Source: an uncultured Eubacteriales bacterium (GTDB lineage Bacteria > Bacillota > Clostridia > Peptostreptococcales > Anaerovoracaceae). Taken from it: a stretch of DNA of 33,643 nucleotides. Below the pieces are notes generated by a model, which had not been told where the DNA came from, did no database searches, and saw only the letters and a list, made by a program, of their open reading frames with translations. Shown here piece after piece: positions 7,798 through 15,972 of this stretch (positions are counted from its first letter, which is position 1; each line of letters begins with the position of its first letter). A program made the translations under genes and the position numbers. The stretch is taken from positions 1 through 33,643 of the forward strand of contig CACYFZ010000012.1 of assembly GCA_902773835.1 (NCBI GenBank), given 5' to 3'.

Positions 7798-8680
7798 CAG
7801 AATTGCAAGAAACAGCGCGCTTGAAAAAGGCAGCCTCTTGATGATGATAATGTATCCCTACATATCTGCTCTTTTGTATGTGGGGTTTTTCATTGCTACA
7901 AATGGAGGCTTTGAAGGAGCTATACCATATTCACTCATATGGATGATACAGGCGGTCACTTTCATATTGGCGGGTGTATCAGCGGTGAGGGGAACAGATC
8001 TAAAGAATGTAGCAATTGTAAAATTCTCATATTATCTGTATTACATTGCCTACTTTGCTTTGGACAGATACTTTTCATCTTTTGAACAAACTAAAACATG
8101 GGGAGTTAACTCTTTGCTTTATGAAACGGATTTATCATCCCTGTTAAACGGAGCAATAATGGAGACTCCTTTCTATTTCTTTCTTGCAGGGCAGGCACTG
8201 GTCTTATCCGGTATATACATGCTCGGATTAGATACTCCGAAAACTATTTGCAAGATACTTGGCTTTCTTCTGGGATTAGATATTGTTGCGGTAATATATT
8301 TGCTTGCTACGAATCGCAATTCAGATCAGAAAAACGAGGAAGAAGTTTTTCAACAGCCGGACAATGGAACGCGAAAAACCGTGGGGCAGATCATACTTTT
8401 TGCTTGCCTAATCGCATCATATGTAATAGTAAAGTGCAACATCGCAGTCGCCATATATGAGGAAAGCATCACATATTATAACAACATGATCATATCGGCA
8501 TCAGATGCCTGGCTGGCAACAATCGTGTGGAGTTTGACCGGATGGATTCCAAACCTGGTATCAACAATCCTTTTACGCAAGTATGGAAGAGAATATAGGA
8601 TATTGTTGATTATCAGCTGGATTCTATATCTGTTAGTAGGGCCAACAGGAATAACAAATCCTATTCCAATGGGAGTATAG
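7790..8680 (+). CDS. Multi-pass membrane protein, unknown function
   Basis: The protein has about 296 residues with around eight hydrophobic segments and a central charged loop (about residues 180-200, 'NSDQKNEEEVFQQPDNG'). ATG 7790 is preferred over ATG 7775 because TGGAG lies seven bases before it and because it overlaps the upstream stop by 8 nt, typical of coupled genes. No family is recognised. Its stop codon is the first base group of a triple 13-bp repeat, which places it at the very end of the island. Confidence 0.72.
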   Translation: MTNRIARNSALEKGSLLMMIMYPYISALLYVGFFIATNGGFEGAIPYSLIWMIQAVTFILAGVSAVRGTDLKNVAIVKFSYYLYYIAYFALDRYFSSFEQTKTWGVNSLLYETDLSSLLNGAIMETPFYFFLAGQALVLSGIYMLGLDTPKTICKILGFLLGLDIVAVIYLLATNRNSDQKNEEEVFQQPDNGTRKTVGQIILFACLIASYVIVKCNIAVAIYEESITYYNNMIISASDAWLATIVWSLTGWIPNLVSTILLRKYGREYRILLIISWILYLLVGPTGITNPIPMGV

Positions 8681-8717
8681 CGGACAAGTCAAGTGGTCAA
8701 GTTAAGTGGGCAAGTCA
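8679..8717 (+). repeat. Three tandem 13-bp iterons
   Basis: AGCGGACAAGTCA, AGTGGTCAAGTTA and AGTGGGCAAGTCA lie head to tail without gaps, immediately before the arm-type repeats and att core. Tandem direct repeats in this position resemble binding sites for an excisionase or another recombination directionality factor. They are absent before repeat A. Confidence 0.7.
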
Positions 8718-8718
8718 G

Positions 8719-8841
8719 TTTTGTACTAAAATTGTACTAAATATGACTGTTACGAAACAGAAATGCAGTAATTGCAAGGGATGCAGAGCGCGATTATAAA
8801 GCCTGTAGGTCATTGGTTCAAGTCCAATATAGGCCACCAAG
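8719..8841 (+). repeat. Direct repeat B: arm sites plus tRNA 3'-end att core
   Basis: Second copy of the 123-bp junction repeat. Tandem TTGTACTAAA motifs are at 8721-8741, and the 39-nt core identical to copy A (T-arm, acceptor 3' strand, CCA) is at 8803-8841. Again no 5' tRNA half is present. It marks the right boundary between the accessory region and the chromosome. Confidence 0.8.
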
Positions 8842-8898
8842 ATGAATCGTCATGCCGACCGGCGAGCCGCAGGCGAAGCCGGAGGCATGGAGATTCAT
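8842..8898. repeat. 57-nt imperfect palindrome directly after the att core
   Basis: Arms ATGAATC/GATTCAT, CATGCC/GGCATG and CCGGC/GCCGG are nested around the loop 8864-8877 and give about 18 pairs with small internal mismatches. It is GC-rich against its AT-rich surroundings and has no T-run, so it is not a terminator. It resembles REP-type palindromes. Confidence 0.6.
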
Positions 8899-8921
8899 TT
8901 ACGCACAAAAAAGGAATTCTA

Positions 8922-8948
8922 AACAGGTTCTCAGCGAGCCTGTTTTTT
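8922..8948 (+). terminator. Rho-independent terminator
   Basis: Stem AACAGGTTC with GAGCCTGTT (9 pairs, one G-U), 5-nt loop, then a T-run. It would stop transcription leaving the island before the next operon. Confidence 0.8.
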
Positions 8949-8976
8949 ATTTTGTTTCGCTGACTGAGTGATTGCG

Positions 8977-8985
8977 TGTTACAAT
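8977..8985 (+). promoter_or_regulatory. Extended -10 promoter for the 9027 operon
   Basis: TG-T-TACAAT at 8977-8985 is an extended -10 element between the terminator and the start at 9027. No consensus -35 is visible. Confidence 0.45.
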
Positions 8986-9026
8986 AGGGAATAGCGTTTT
9001 AGCGGTATTGAAACAGAGGGATACAT

Positions 9027-10007
9027 ATGAGAAAAGCTTATGTAGTTGCGGACTTCTTATCTGATGAGAATATTGAACAAATAAAAAAGACTGCTGCGGA
9101 TACCGGATTCGAAGTGGAGTTCTTTGATGACGTAAAATCGGCATCGGGAAATGTATCCGACGGAGAAGTTCTCTATAGCGGAGGCGAGGCTGCCATATGC
9201 AGAGAGATGCCGAATCTTAAGTGGTGCCACACGGCTTTCGCAGGGATAGGAGCATATATCGGAACGGGTATGTTTGCTTCCGGTGAGAGACTTCTGAGCA
9301 ACGGTTCGGGCTCATACGGAAGAACCATAAGTGAGCATATTATTATGGTAAGCCTGATGCTCCTCAGGAATATGCCTGTTTATACCAATGCGGCAGCTAA
9401 GAAAGAATGGGGACCTATTGTACCGCTTCGCTCAATAGCAGACAGCAATGTAGTTATAGTAGGAACGGGCGATATAGGCTCTGAAACTGCGGATAAGTTC
9501 AGGGGCCTCGGAGCAAGGAGCATTATCGGTCTTAACCGAAGCGGAAGAGTTGCCGATGCATTTGATGAGACATACTCAATTGACGAATTTGACAAGCTGT
9601 TCGGAGACAAGGATTTCTCCGAAAGCGTAGATATATTGGCTTTGTGTGCGCCGGGAACAAAGGAAAGCGAAGGGCTTCTGAGCAAAGAAAGGATCGCCCT
9701 TCTTTCAAAGAGAACATACCTGGTCAATATCGGAAGGGGTATGCTGGTAGATCAGGATGCTCTGATAGATGCCCTTAATAATGAGGAAATAGCGGGCGCT
9801 GCCCTTGATGTAATGATGCCTGAGCCTCTTCCTGAGGACCATCCGCTGTGGGATGCGAAGAATTGCATCATTACTCCGCATGTGTCCGGAAATATGTCCC
9901 TTCAGTATACGGTAGATAAGACGGTGGAAATCTTCTGTGAGAACCTGAAGCGTTATGCTGCGGGGGAAGAATTGACTAATCTGCCGGATATAAAAAGAGG
10001 TTATTAG
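9027..10007 (+). CDS. NAD-dependent D-isomer-specific 2-hydroxyacid dehydrogenase
   Basis: The protein of 326 residues has the two-domain arrangement of D-2-hydroxyacid dehydrogenases: a Rossmann dinucleotide motif GTGDIG near residue 147, 'NIGRGMLVDQDALIDAL', the catalytic Glu region 'MPEPLPEDHPLW' and the catalytic His in 'ITPHVSG' (about 285). Such enzymes reduce 2-oxoacids to D-2-hydroxyacids or the reverse; the substrate cannot be read from sequence. GAGGGATA lies just before ATG 9027. It opens a cluster with tRNA editing and amino-acid genes spaced by only a few bases, so the natural substrate may be an amino-acid-derived 2-oxoacid (inference). Confidence 0.9.
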   Translation: MRKAYVVADFLSDENIEQIKKTAADTGFEVEFFDDVKSASGNVSDGEVLYSGGEAAICREMPNLKWCHTAFAGIGAYIGTGMFASGERLLSNGSGSYGRTISEHIIMVSLMLLRNMPVYTNAAAKKEWGPIVPLRSIADSNVVIVGTGDIGSETADKFRGLGARSIIGLNRSGRVADAFDETYSIDEFDKLFGDKDFSESVDILALCAPGTKESEGLLSKERIALLSKRTYLVNIGRGMLVDQDALIDALNNEEIAGAALDVMMPEPLPEDHPLWDAKNCIITPHVSGNMSLQYTVDKTVEIFCENLKRYAAGEELTNLPDIKRGY

Positions 10008-10029
10008 AAAACATAAGAGGATACAGAAT

Positions 10030-10578
10030 ATGTATATTAGTGAGATAACAAATACATTCCCGAGCGATGAAAGATCGGAAACGGAATCAAAGGTATATGA
10101 AAAACTGAAGGAGCTCGGAATAGATTTTGAAAGAGTGGATAATGATTCGATATCCACGATGGAAGAGTGCGCTGAGGTCGGAGAGGTTCTGGGTACGGAA
10201 ATATGTAAGAGCATACTTGCATGTACCAGGAATAAATCAGAGTATTATCTGATAATAATGCCGGGAGAGAAGCGATTTGTATCCAAGTTCGCATCCAAAG
10301 CCATAGGCGCATCCAGACTTTCATTCGCATCAGCTGAGGATATGGAGGAGCTTCTCGGAACAACTCCCGGAAATGCTTCGCCTCTCGCGGTTATAAACGA
10401 CAGCGATGGAAGAATTAAGTTCGTTATAGATAAGGAACTTGCGGAAGCTGAGTATATTGCATGCAATGTGGGAGTTAATACCACTCATATAAAACTCAAA
10501 ACAAAGGACTTGACGGAGAGATACCTGCCTTCGGCAGACCATGAAGTCATGATAGTCGAAATAAAGGAAGAGGAGTAA
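10030..10578 (+). CDS. YbaK/ProX-type aminoacyl-tRNA deacylase
   Basis: The protein of 182 residues matches the YbaK/EbsC (INS) fold family: 'YEKLKELGIDFERVDND' at the start, 'EVLGTEICKSILACTRNKSEYYLIIMPGEKRFVSKFASKAIG' in the middle (with the conserved Lys), and 'GNASPLAVIND' as the conserved G-x-x-(S/T)-P loop. Free-standing members hydrolyse mischarged tRNA, typically Ala-tRNAPro (ProX) or Cys-tRNAPro (YbaK). The stand-alone form with its N-terminal extension resembles ProX/PrdX of clostridia. AGAGGAT precedes ATG. Confidence 0.85.
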   Translation: MYISEITNTFPSDERSETESKVYEKLKELGIDFERVDNDSISTMEECAEVGEVLGTEICKSILACTRNKSEYYLIIMPGEKRFVSKFASKAIGASRLSFASAEDMEELLGTTPGNASPLAVINDSDGRIKFVIDKELAEAEYIACNVGVNTTHIKLKTKDLTERYLPSADHEVMIVEIKEEE

Positions 10579-10582
10579 TAAG

Positions 10583-11185
10583 ATGATAGATATTGATAAA
10601 GAATTAATGGCGTATTTCAGAGAACTCAGTCCGACTGAAAGAAGGGATATGCTGAAAAAAATGACTGATGAAGGATCGCTGGATGCGGAAGCTCAGGAGC
10701 TCTGTCAGCGCCTTTATGATGAGCGTTACCGTGATGAAAAGCATCCGGATAAGCTTATAGACAGATGGATATTTAAGCTGGTATATCTGCCGGGAATGTT
10801 CAGAAAGAGCAGATTCTTTAAAGGCGGAATAAAAAGAGAGAAGGAAGCCCTGCTTAAAGATCTCCACCTGAGCAATCCCGAAGCACTCAGTGAAGCTGAA
10901 GCGACGATACTGTACTGGGAATACAGGAATGCTGCAAAGAGATATCTCTCCACATGTGACTCTCCGGACTACGCAAACTCATTCTTCGGCCTTAAAAAGT
11001 CAGGACCTGAGGATAAGAAACTGAAGGCATGTGAAGACATATGGATGGCATCAGAAGGATTTGCCAATATGGTAGGTGAAGAGGAGAGACTCGGACTGTG
11101 GTGCGAAGCTTTGTACGATGAGTTGCTGCAGTATGACCAGTCACTTAAAACAGCATTTGCGGAGATGAAACACAAGAGATTATGA
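10583..11185 (+). CDS. Conserved hypothetical protein, helical
   Basis: The protein of 200 residues is soluble and mostly alpha-helical, highly charged, with no signal peptide or membrane span. It may belong to the DUF6553 family, but that assignment is from memory and weak. Start ATG 10583 follows GAGGAG by six bases and lies 4 nt after the previous stop. It overlaps the next gene by ATGA, so it is firmly part of the operon. No catalytic motif is recognised. Confidence 0.7.
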   Translation: MIDIDKELMAYFRELSPTERRDMLKKMTDEGSLDAEAQELCQRLYDERYRDEKHPDKLIDRWIFKLVYLPGMFRKSRFFKGGIKREKEALLKDLHLSNPEALSEAEATILYWEYRNAAKRYLSTCDSPDYANSFFGLKKSGPEDKKLKACEDIWMASEGFANMVGEEERLGLWCEALYDELLQYDQSLKTAFAEMKHKRL

Positions 11186-12162
11186 AAGCATCAATAGACA
11201 GAATACTTGAAAACAAGAAGATAATGATTATCGACGGTTCCATGGGAACCGCGCTTGAAAGGCTGGGAGCAGACAATTCCAGCAGCCTTTGGACTGCAGC
11301 TGCGCTTTTCAAACAGCCTGAGCTGGTAAAGCAGGTACACCTTGACTATTTCAGAGCCGGCGCTGACTGCGGAATCACATGCACATACCAAGCGACCATA
11401 CCGGGGCTTATGAAGCACGGTTATTCCGAGGAAGAAGCGGAGAAGATTATTGCGGATTCCGTAAGACTGTTCCTTGAAGCAAGGGACGAATGGTGGGAGT
11501 CTGAAGGAAAGGCAGAAGGAAGGGAATATCCGCTCTGCCTGGCAGGTATAGGCCCTTATGGTGCATACCTGGCCGATGGCTCTGAATATACGGGAAACTA
11601 CGGAGTGCCAGATGAGGTGCTCGATAATTTTCATAGGAGAAGACTTAAGATAGTAAAAGATGCAGGTTGTGACATCGCTCTTATTGAAACACATCCGTGT
11701 CTAAGGGAAGCGGTAATTGCGGGAGATATATGTGAAGAACTCGGCATGGATTATTGGATCAGTTTTTCCTGCAGAGACGGGCACAGAATAAATGAAGGCG
11801 ATTTGATAAAGGCTTGTGCTGAGACATTATCCGAGGGCAGGCCGCATCTTAAGATGATAGGAGTCAACTGTTCTAAACCGGAATATATTGCCAGCCTGGT
11901 TAGGGACCTTAAGTCCTCGACGGACCTCCCGATCGGTGTATATCCTAACAGCGGCCTTATATATGACGCAAAGACTAAGACGTGGACCGCACCTGAGGGC
12001 GTCCTGGACTTCGGAGCTTATGCACTCGAATATATGAAAGCAGGGGCTACGGCCGTCGGAGGCTGCTGCACAACCGATGTTGAACAGATAAAGCAGGTGG
12101 TAGAAGCAAGGGAACGCTTCCTCGGACCGATGGGAAAGACAATAAGTTATAAGGGCTTATAG
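11182..12162 (+). CDS. mmuM: Homocysteine S-methyltransferase
   Basis: The protein of 326 residues is close to MmuM family size and lacks the extra domains of MetH. It has the N-terminal 'IIDGSMGTALERLG', the 'ITCTYQATIPGL' strand, and the zinc-binding cysteines Cys230 ('GVNCSKP') and Cys295/Cys296 ('GGCCTT'). The family transfers a methyl group from S-methylmethionine or SAM to homocysteine to make methionine. It overlaps the upstream gene by 4 nt and is followed after 13 bp by an amino-acid symporter. Confidence 0.92.
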   Translation: MKASIDRILENKKIMIIDGSMGTALERLGADNSSSLWTAAALFKQPELVKQVHLDYFRAGADCGITCTYQATIPGLMKHGYSEEEAEKIIADSVRLFLEARDEWWESEGKAEGREYPLCLAGIGPYGAYLADGSEYTGNYGVPDEVLDNFHRRRLKIVKDAGCDIALIETHPCLREAVIAGDICEELGMDYWISFSCRDGHRINEGDLIKACAETLSEGRPHLKMIGVNCSKPEYIASLVRDLKSSTDLPIGVYPNSGLIYDAKTKTWTAPEGVLDFGAYALEYMKAGATAVGGCCTTDVEQIKQVVEARERFLGPMGKTISYKGL

Positions 12163-12175
12163 AAAGGGATAAGAT

Positions 12176-13606
12176 ATGCAAGCTGTAACAGATTTCTTAT
12201 ACAAGATAGATGACTTTATGTGGGGATCTTGGATGACCGTTCTCATACTCGCAACAGGCATCATACTGTCTATTGCGTTTAAGTTCAGATATCAGAGGAA
12301 GATAAGGTTTAATTTTAAAAACACCTTTGCGAAGATGATGTCTAAGGGCGAGGGAGAAGGAAGTATCTCCGGATTCAGAGCCGCATGTACGGCATTGGCC
12401 AATACAGTCGGCACGGGTAATATCAGCGGCGTGGCAACTGCCATAGTAAGCGGAGGCCCGGGTGCGCTGGTTTGGATGTGGATTTCCGCATTCTTCGGAA
12501 TGTCCACCAAGGCCTGTGAGATTATCATAGGTCAGCGCTATCGTGAGCATTATAAAGAATCGATGGACGAATACGTCTGCGACAGATCATTCGTCCTGAA
12601 GAACGCCTTTGGCTGGAAGAAGGGCGCTGTTGTGCTTGCTTTCTTCTGCTTTATATTCGGACCTTGGACCTGCTGTGTTCAGACAGAAGCAGTTACCAGC
12701 TCCATGAACGAGGCTTTCGGACTGCCGAATATTGCGACGGTTATTCTGATAGGTGTGACATGCATGGTAACTATCTGGGGAGGTCTTAAGAGAATCTCAG
12801 GAGTTATGTCCAAAGCAGTTCCGATTATGGCTACTCTGTATATTATTATGGGCCTTGGTGTTATCATTCTTAACTTCAGGGAAATCCCGGCTGTAGTTGC
12901 ACTCATTTTCAAAAGTGCATTCAGCCCTACGGCAGCTGCAGGCGGATTTGCCGGCGCTACTGTAAGACAGGCCATTCAGTACGGAGTTGCCAGAGGTATT
13001 TATTCAAATGATGCCGGAACAGGCTACGGTATGATAGCTCACGCATCAGCTAAGACTGACCATCCCGTAAGGCAGTCGCTTTGGGGATGGGGAGAGGTAT
13101 TCATCGATACTTTCATCATCTGCGCGGTAACCGCGTTTACGATTATCATGACAAGTTCATATACTACAAGTGATGCCACATCCGGCGCACTCACGACTAT
13201 CGCATTCACGGCAGCTTACGGCGGCATAGGCGGTAAACTCACGGCGATTGCCATCGCGGTATTCGCCTGGACGACTATCATCGGTATGTATTACACATGC
13301 GAGAAGTCGGTCAACTACGCGTTCGGAGATACCGAGAGAAACAAGAAGATGATGCCGATTTACATGATTTACTATATGCTTCCGTGTGTCATTTTCTACA
13401 ATGTGGAAGCAGACATTCTTTGGGCGCTTACGGATATTCTTTCGGCAGTATACGTGCTGATTACGATCTTCATCATTGCAGCAAAGCACAAAGAGATATT
13501 CAGGCTCTTCAACGATTTCTGGGACAGATATCTGCCTGCGAAGGAGAGAGGGGAGAATCCGCCTTATGTATCGTTTGATTGCAAGAGCGATAATGATATC
13601 AGATAG
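12176..13606 (+). CDS. Sodium:alanine/glycine symporter (AGCS family)
   Basis: The protein of 476 residues has about ten membrane spans. The AGCS signature 'ACTALANTVGTGNISGVATAI' region (about residues 70-90) and 'GGPGALVWMWISAFFGM' follow the first spans; 'YSNDAGTGYG' is the second family motif. The family takes up alanine, glycine or related small amino acids with Na+. AAGGGATAAG precedes ATG. Its position behind mmuM suggests uptake of an amino acid used by this cluster, but the substrate is not determined. Confidence 0.92.
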   Translation: MQAVTDFLYKIDDFMWGSWMTVLILATGIILSIAFKFRYQRKIRFNFKNTFAKMMSKGEGEGSISGFRAACTALANTVGTGNISGVATAIVSGGPGALVWMWISAFFGMSTKACEIIIGQRYREHYKESMDEYVCDRSFVLKNAFGWKKGAVVLAFFCFIFGPWTCCVQTEAVTSSMNEAFGLPNIATVILIGVTCMVTIWGGLKRISGVMSKAVPIMATLYIIMGLGVIILNFREIPAVVALIFKSAFSPTAAAGGFAGATVRQAIQYGVARGIYSNDAGTGYGMIAHASAKTDHPVRQSLWGWGEVFIDTFIICAVTAFTIIMTSSYTTSDATSGALTTIAFTAAYGGIGGKLTAIAIAVFAWTTIIGMYYTCEKSVNYAFGDTERNKKMMPIYMIYYMLPCVIFYNVEADILWALTDILSAVYVLITIFIIAAKHKEIFRLFNDFWDRYLPAKERGENPPYVSFDCKSDNDIR

Positions 13607-13636
13607 AAAAATACAGTAAAGGAATAGCGAAACATA

Positions 13637-15811
13637 ATGAGTGAAAAGATACTAAAACGAATCACTGAAGAGACGGGGATTAAGTTGTGGCAAGCAGAGG
13701 CAGTCGTTGATCTTATAGACAGCGGCTGCACTATTCCGTTTATAGCCCGTTACCGTAAAGAGGCGACGGGAGCTATGGACGATGAAGCGCTGAGAACGTT
13801 TGATGAGAGACTTAAATATCTCAGAAACCTGGAAGACAGAAAGGCCACGGTAATAGCTTCGATAGAAGAACAGGGAAAACTCACTGATGAACTGAAACAG
13901 AAAATCGAAGATGCCGAGACTGCAGCTGCAGTTGAGGATTTATACAGACCGTATAAGCCGAAGAGAAAGACAAGGGCGGATATAGCAAGAGAAAAAGGCC
14001 TTGAGCCTTTGGCTCTGTATCTTCTGTATAAAGATGCAAAGGACGATCCTCTTAAAGAAGCTGAAAAATTCGTATCAGAGGAAAAAGACGTACCTGATGC
14101 AAAGACCGCTTTGACACTGGCTCAAGATATAATCGCCGGAGATGTATCGGACGATGCCGATTACAGAGAGTGGATAAGAAAGAAAACTCAGGCCAAGGGT
14201 ATGCTCACATGCAGCCTCGGTTCCGAAGGGAAGAAGATAAAAGAAGCCGGAGATCGCTCTGTATATGAAAACTATTTTGAATACAGCGAGGCTGTTACAA
14301 AGGTGCCGGGACACAGAGTCTTGGCCATAAACAGGGGAGAGAAAGAGAAGGTTCTTTCTGTTTCAATTGACGCACCCGTTGATGACATTCTCGATTATCT
14401 TGAGAGAAAGGTGATGAGAAATGTCTCCGATATCTGCGCTTCGTATGTGGAGGAGGCGATAGAGGATGCATATAAGCGTCTCATTGCACCTTCAATCGAG
14501 ACTGAAATCAGAGGAGAACTTACTGAAAAAGCAGAGGAAGGAGCCATAAAGGTGTTCGGCTCCAACTTAGAGCAGCTTCTTATGCAGCCGCCTCTTGCGG
14601 GAAAGACGGTGCTCGGATGGGACCCTGCTTTCAGGACCGGTTGCAAACTCGCCGTTTGCGATGCTACAGGTAAGATACTGGCTACAGCAGTTATATATCC
14701 TACCGCACCTCAGAATAAGATTACGGAATCGGAGAAAACCCTTGAAGCTCTTTGCGATAAATACAAGGTGGATGTTATTTCCGTAGGAAACGGAACCGCG
14801 TCGAGAGAATCCGAGAAGGTAATAGCTGATTTTATAAGAAAGTATGAGGAGGAAAGGCGCGGAAGAAAGCTTCAGTATGTAATAGTAAATGAAGCGGGCG
14901 CTTCGGTGTATTCTGCAAGTAAACTTGCGACGGAAGAATATCCGGACTTAAACGTCGGAGAGAGGAGCTCCGCATCTATTGCACGCAGGCTTCAGGATCC
15001 GCTCTCGGAACTCGTGAAGATAGATCCTAAGGCAATAGGAGTCGGGCAGTATCAGCACGATATGAATCAAAAGCACTTGGACGACGCTCTGACGGGAGTG
15101 GTTGAAAAGTGCGTAAACTCTGTCGGGGTAGATCTCAATACTGCATCTCCTTCGCTGCTCGGATATGTATCGGGAATAAGCAAACAAATTGCCACCAATA
15201 TTGTTTCATACAGGGATGAGAACGGAAGGTTCAATGAAAGAAAGGAGCTTCTTAAAGTTGCTAAGCTCGGACCTAAGGCATATGAACAATGTGCGGGTTT
15301 CCTGAGGATAAACGGCGGAAAAGAAGTGCTGGATTCAACTGCCGTACATCCGGAAAGTTATGAAGCTGCAAAGGCGATTCTGAAAGAGTGCGGATACAGT
15401 CTTGATGATATCTCTGCGGGGAATGTAAAAGGTATTTCATCGAAGAAAAACCTTGCGGAAAAACTGGGTATAGGAGAATACACCTTTGCAGATATTGCCT
15501 CAGAACTTGAAAAGCCGGGAAGGGATCCGAGGGAATCCGCTCCCGCTCCGGTGCTGAGATCGGATGTGCTTGAGTTGTCAGACCTAAAACCGGATATGGA
15601 ACTTAAAGGTACGGTAAGAAATATAGTGGACTTCGGTGCTTTTGTAGACATCGGAGTTCATCAGGACGGACTCGTACACATATCCGAGATGGCAGACAGA
15701 TTTGTTAAGCATCCGCTGGATGTAGTTAAGGTAGGAGACATTGTGGATGTAAGAGTGCTTTCGATAGATGAGAAGAGAGGGAAGATTGCTCTTTCGATGA
15801 AAAAGTCATAG
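13637..15811 (+). CDS. tex: Tex-family RNA-binding transcription accessory protein
   Basis: The protein has 724 residues, the usual length for Tex/YhgF. Order: Tex N-terminal helical domain with 'IPFIARYRKEATGAMDDEALR' near residue 40, a YqgF/RNase H-like domain starting near 'VLGWDPAFRTGCKLAV' (about 330), helix-hairpin-helix motifs ('VDLNTASPSLLGYVSGI'), and a C-terminal S1 domain ('LKGTVRNIVDFGAFVDIGVHQDGLVHIS', about 650-722). Tex binds nucleic acid and influences transcription. It is last in the cluster; the terminator at 15936-15972 is the first exit signal seen after it. Confidence 0.95.
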   Translation: MSEKILKRITEETGIKLWQAEAVVDLIDSGCTIPFIARYRKEATGAMDDEALRTFDERLKYLRNLEDRKATVIASIEEQGKLTDELKQKIEDAETAAAVEDLYRPYKPKRKTRADIAREKGLEPLALYLLYKDAKDDPLKEAEKFVSEEKDVPDAKTALTLAQDIIAGDVSDDADYREWIRKKTQAKGMLTCSLGSEGKKIKEAGDRSVYENYFEYSEAVTKVPGHRVLAINRGEKEKVLSVSIDAPVDDILDYLERKVMRNVSDICASYVEEAIEDAYKRLIAPSIETEIRGELTEKAEEGAIKVFGSNLEQLLMQPPLAGKTVLGWDPAFRTGCKLAVCDATGKILATAVIYPTAPQNKITESEKTLEALCDKYKVDVISVGNGTASRESEKVIADFIRKYEEERRGRKLQYVIVNEAGASVYSASKLATEEYPDLNVGERSSASIARRLQDPLSELVKIDPKAIGVGQYQHDMNQKHLDDALTGVVEKCVNSVGVDLNTASPSLLGYVSGISKQIATNIVSYRDENGRFNERKELLKVAKLGPKAYEQCAGFLRINGGKEVLDSTAVHPESYEAAKAILKECGYSLDDISAGNVKGISSKKNLAEKLGIGEYTFADIASELEKPGRDPRESAPAPVLRSDVLELSDLKPDMELKGTVRNIVDFGAFVDIGVHQDGLVHISEMADRFVKHPLDVVKVGDIVDVRVLSIDEKRGKIALSMKKS

Positions 15812-15829
15812 AAATCTTTATTTCCTACC

Positions 15830-15858
15830 TTGACAATAGGAAATATGCATGCTATTAT
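15830..15858 (+). promoter_or_regulatory. Consensus sigma-A promoter downstream of tex
   Basis: TTGACA at 15830-15835, a 17-bp spacer, and TATTAT at 15853-15858. No coding frame follows on the plus strand, so it points at the putative small RNA below. Confidence 0.7.
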
Positions 15859-15864
15859 AGCAAT

Positions 15865-15972
15865 GGATTGAGTTAGCAGAGGCTAACTAAACCATAATAC
15901 TTTCATCCCTCTTTTAAAAAGAATAATATCTACAGCAAAGAGACGCCGCGTTGATCGGCGTCTCTTTGTTTT
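15865..15972 (+). ncRNA. Candidate small RNA (about 110 nt)
   Basis: The predicted start lies about seven bases after the -10. The transcript would contain a 7-bp hairpin (AGTTAGC/GCTAACT, 15871-15888), a single-stranded pyrimidine stretch with CATCCCTCTTTT (about 15904-15915), and a strong terminator at 15936-15972. The only ATG near the 5' end is followed by a stop after one codon. C-rich single-stranded patches in Firmicute sRNAs often pair with Shine-Dalgarno sites. The 3' tip is antisense to the end of the GH25 gene. It matches no family I know. Confidence 0.4.
15936..15972. terminator. Bidirectional terminator between tex/sRNA and GH25 gene
   Basis: A perfect 12-bp stem CAAAGAGACGCC/GGCGTCTCTTTG (15936-15947 and 15957-15968) with a 9-nt loop, followed on the plus strand by TTTT. 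On the minus strand it begins just after the GH25 stop codon, with a weaker T-rich tail. Confidence 0.85.

Larger units (their letters stand above)
2486..8841. mobile_element. Putative integrase-less att-bounded genomic island (about 6.36 kb)
   Basis: The segment is bounded by the two tRNA-tail repeats. Just inside each end lie the same arm-type repeats: TTGTACTAAA pairs at 2627-2647 (plus a single copy at 2717-2726) and at 8721-8741. Three 13-bp iterons lie at 8679-8717. The cargo is an AAA/DUF4143 ATPase, an XpaC-like protein, an SF2 helicase and two membrane proteins. No integrase, excisionase or relaxase is visible, so mobilisation would need a helper in trans, or the element is decayed. 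A similar junction at its left shows that at least one more segment is stacked upstream. Confidence 0.6.

Noticed and set aside
8772..8963. 63-residue open frame over the second junction repeat
   Set aside because: It translates the tRNA tail, the palindrome and the terminator; a spurious frame.
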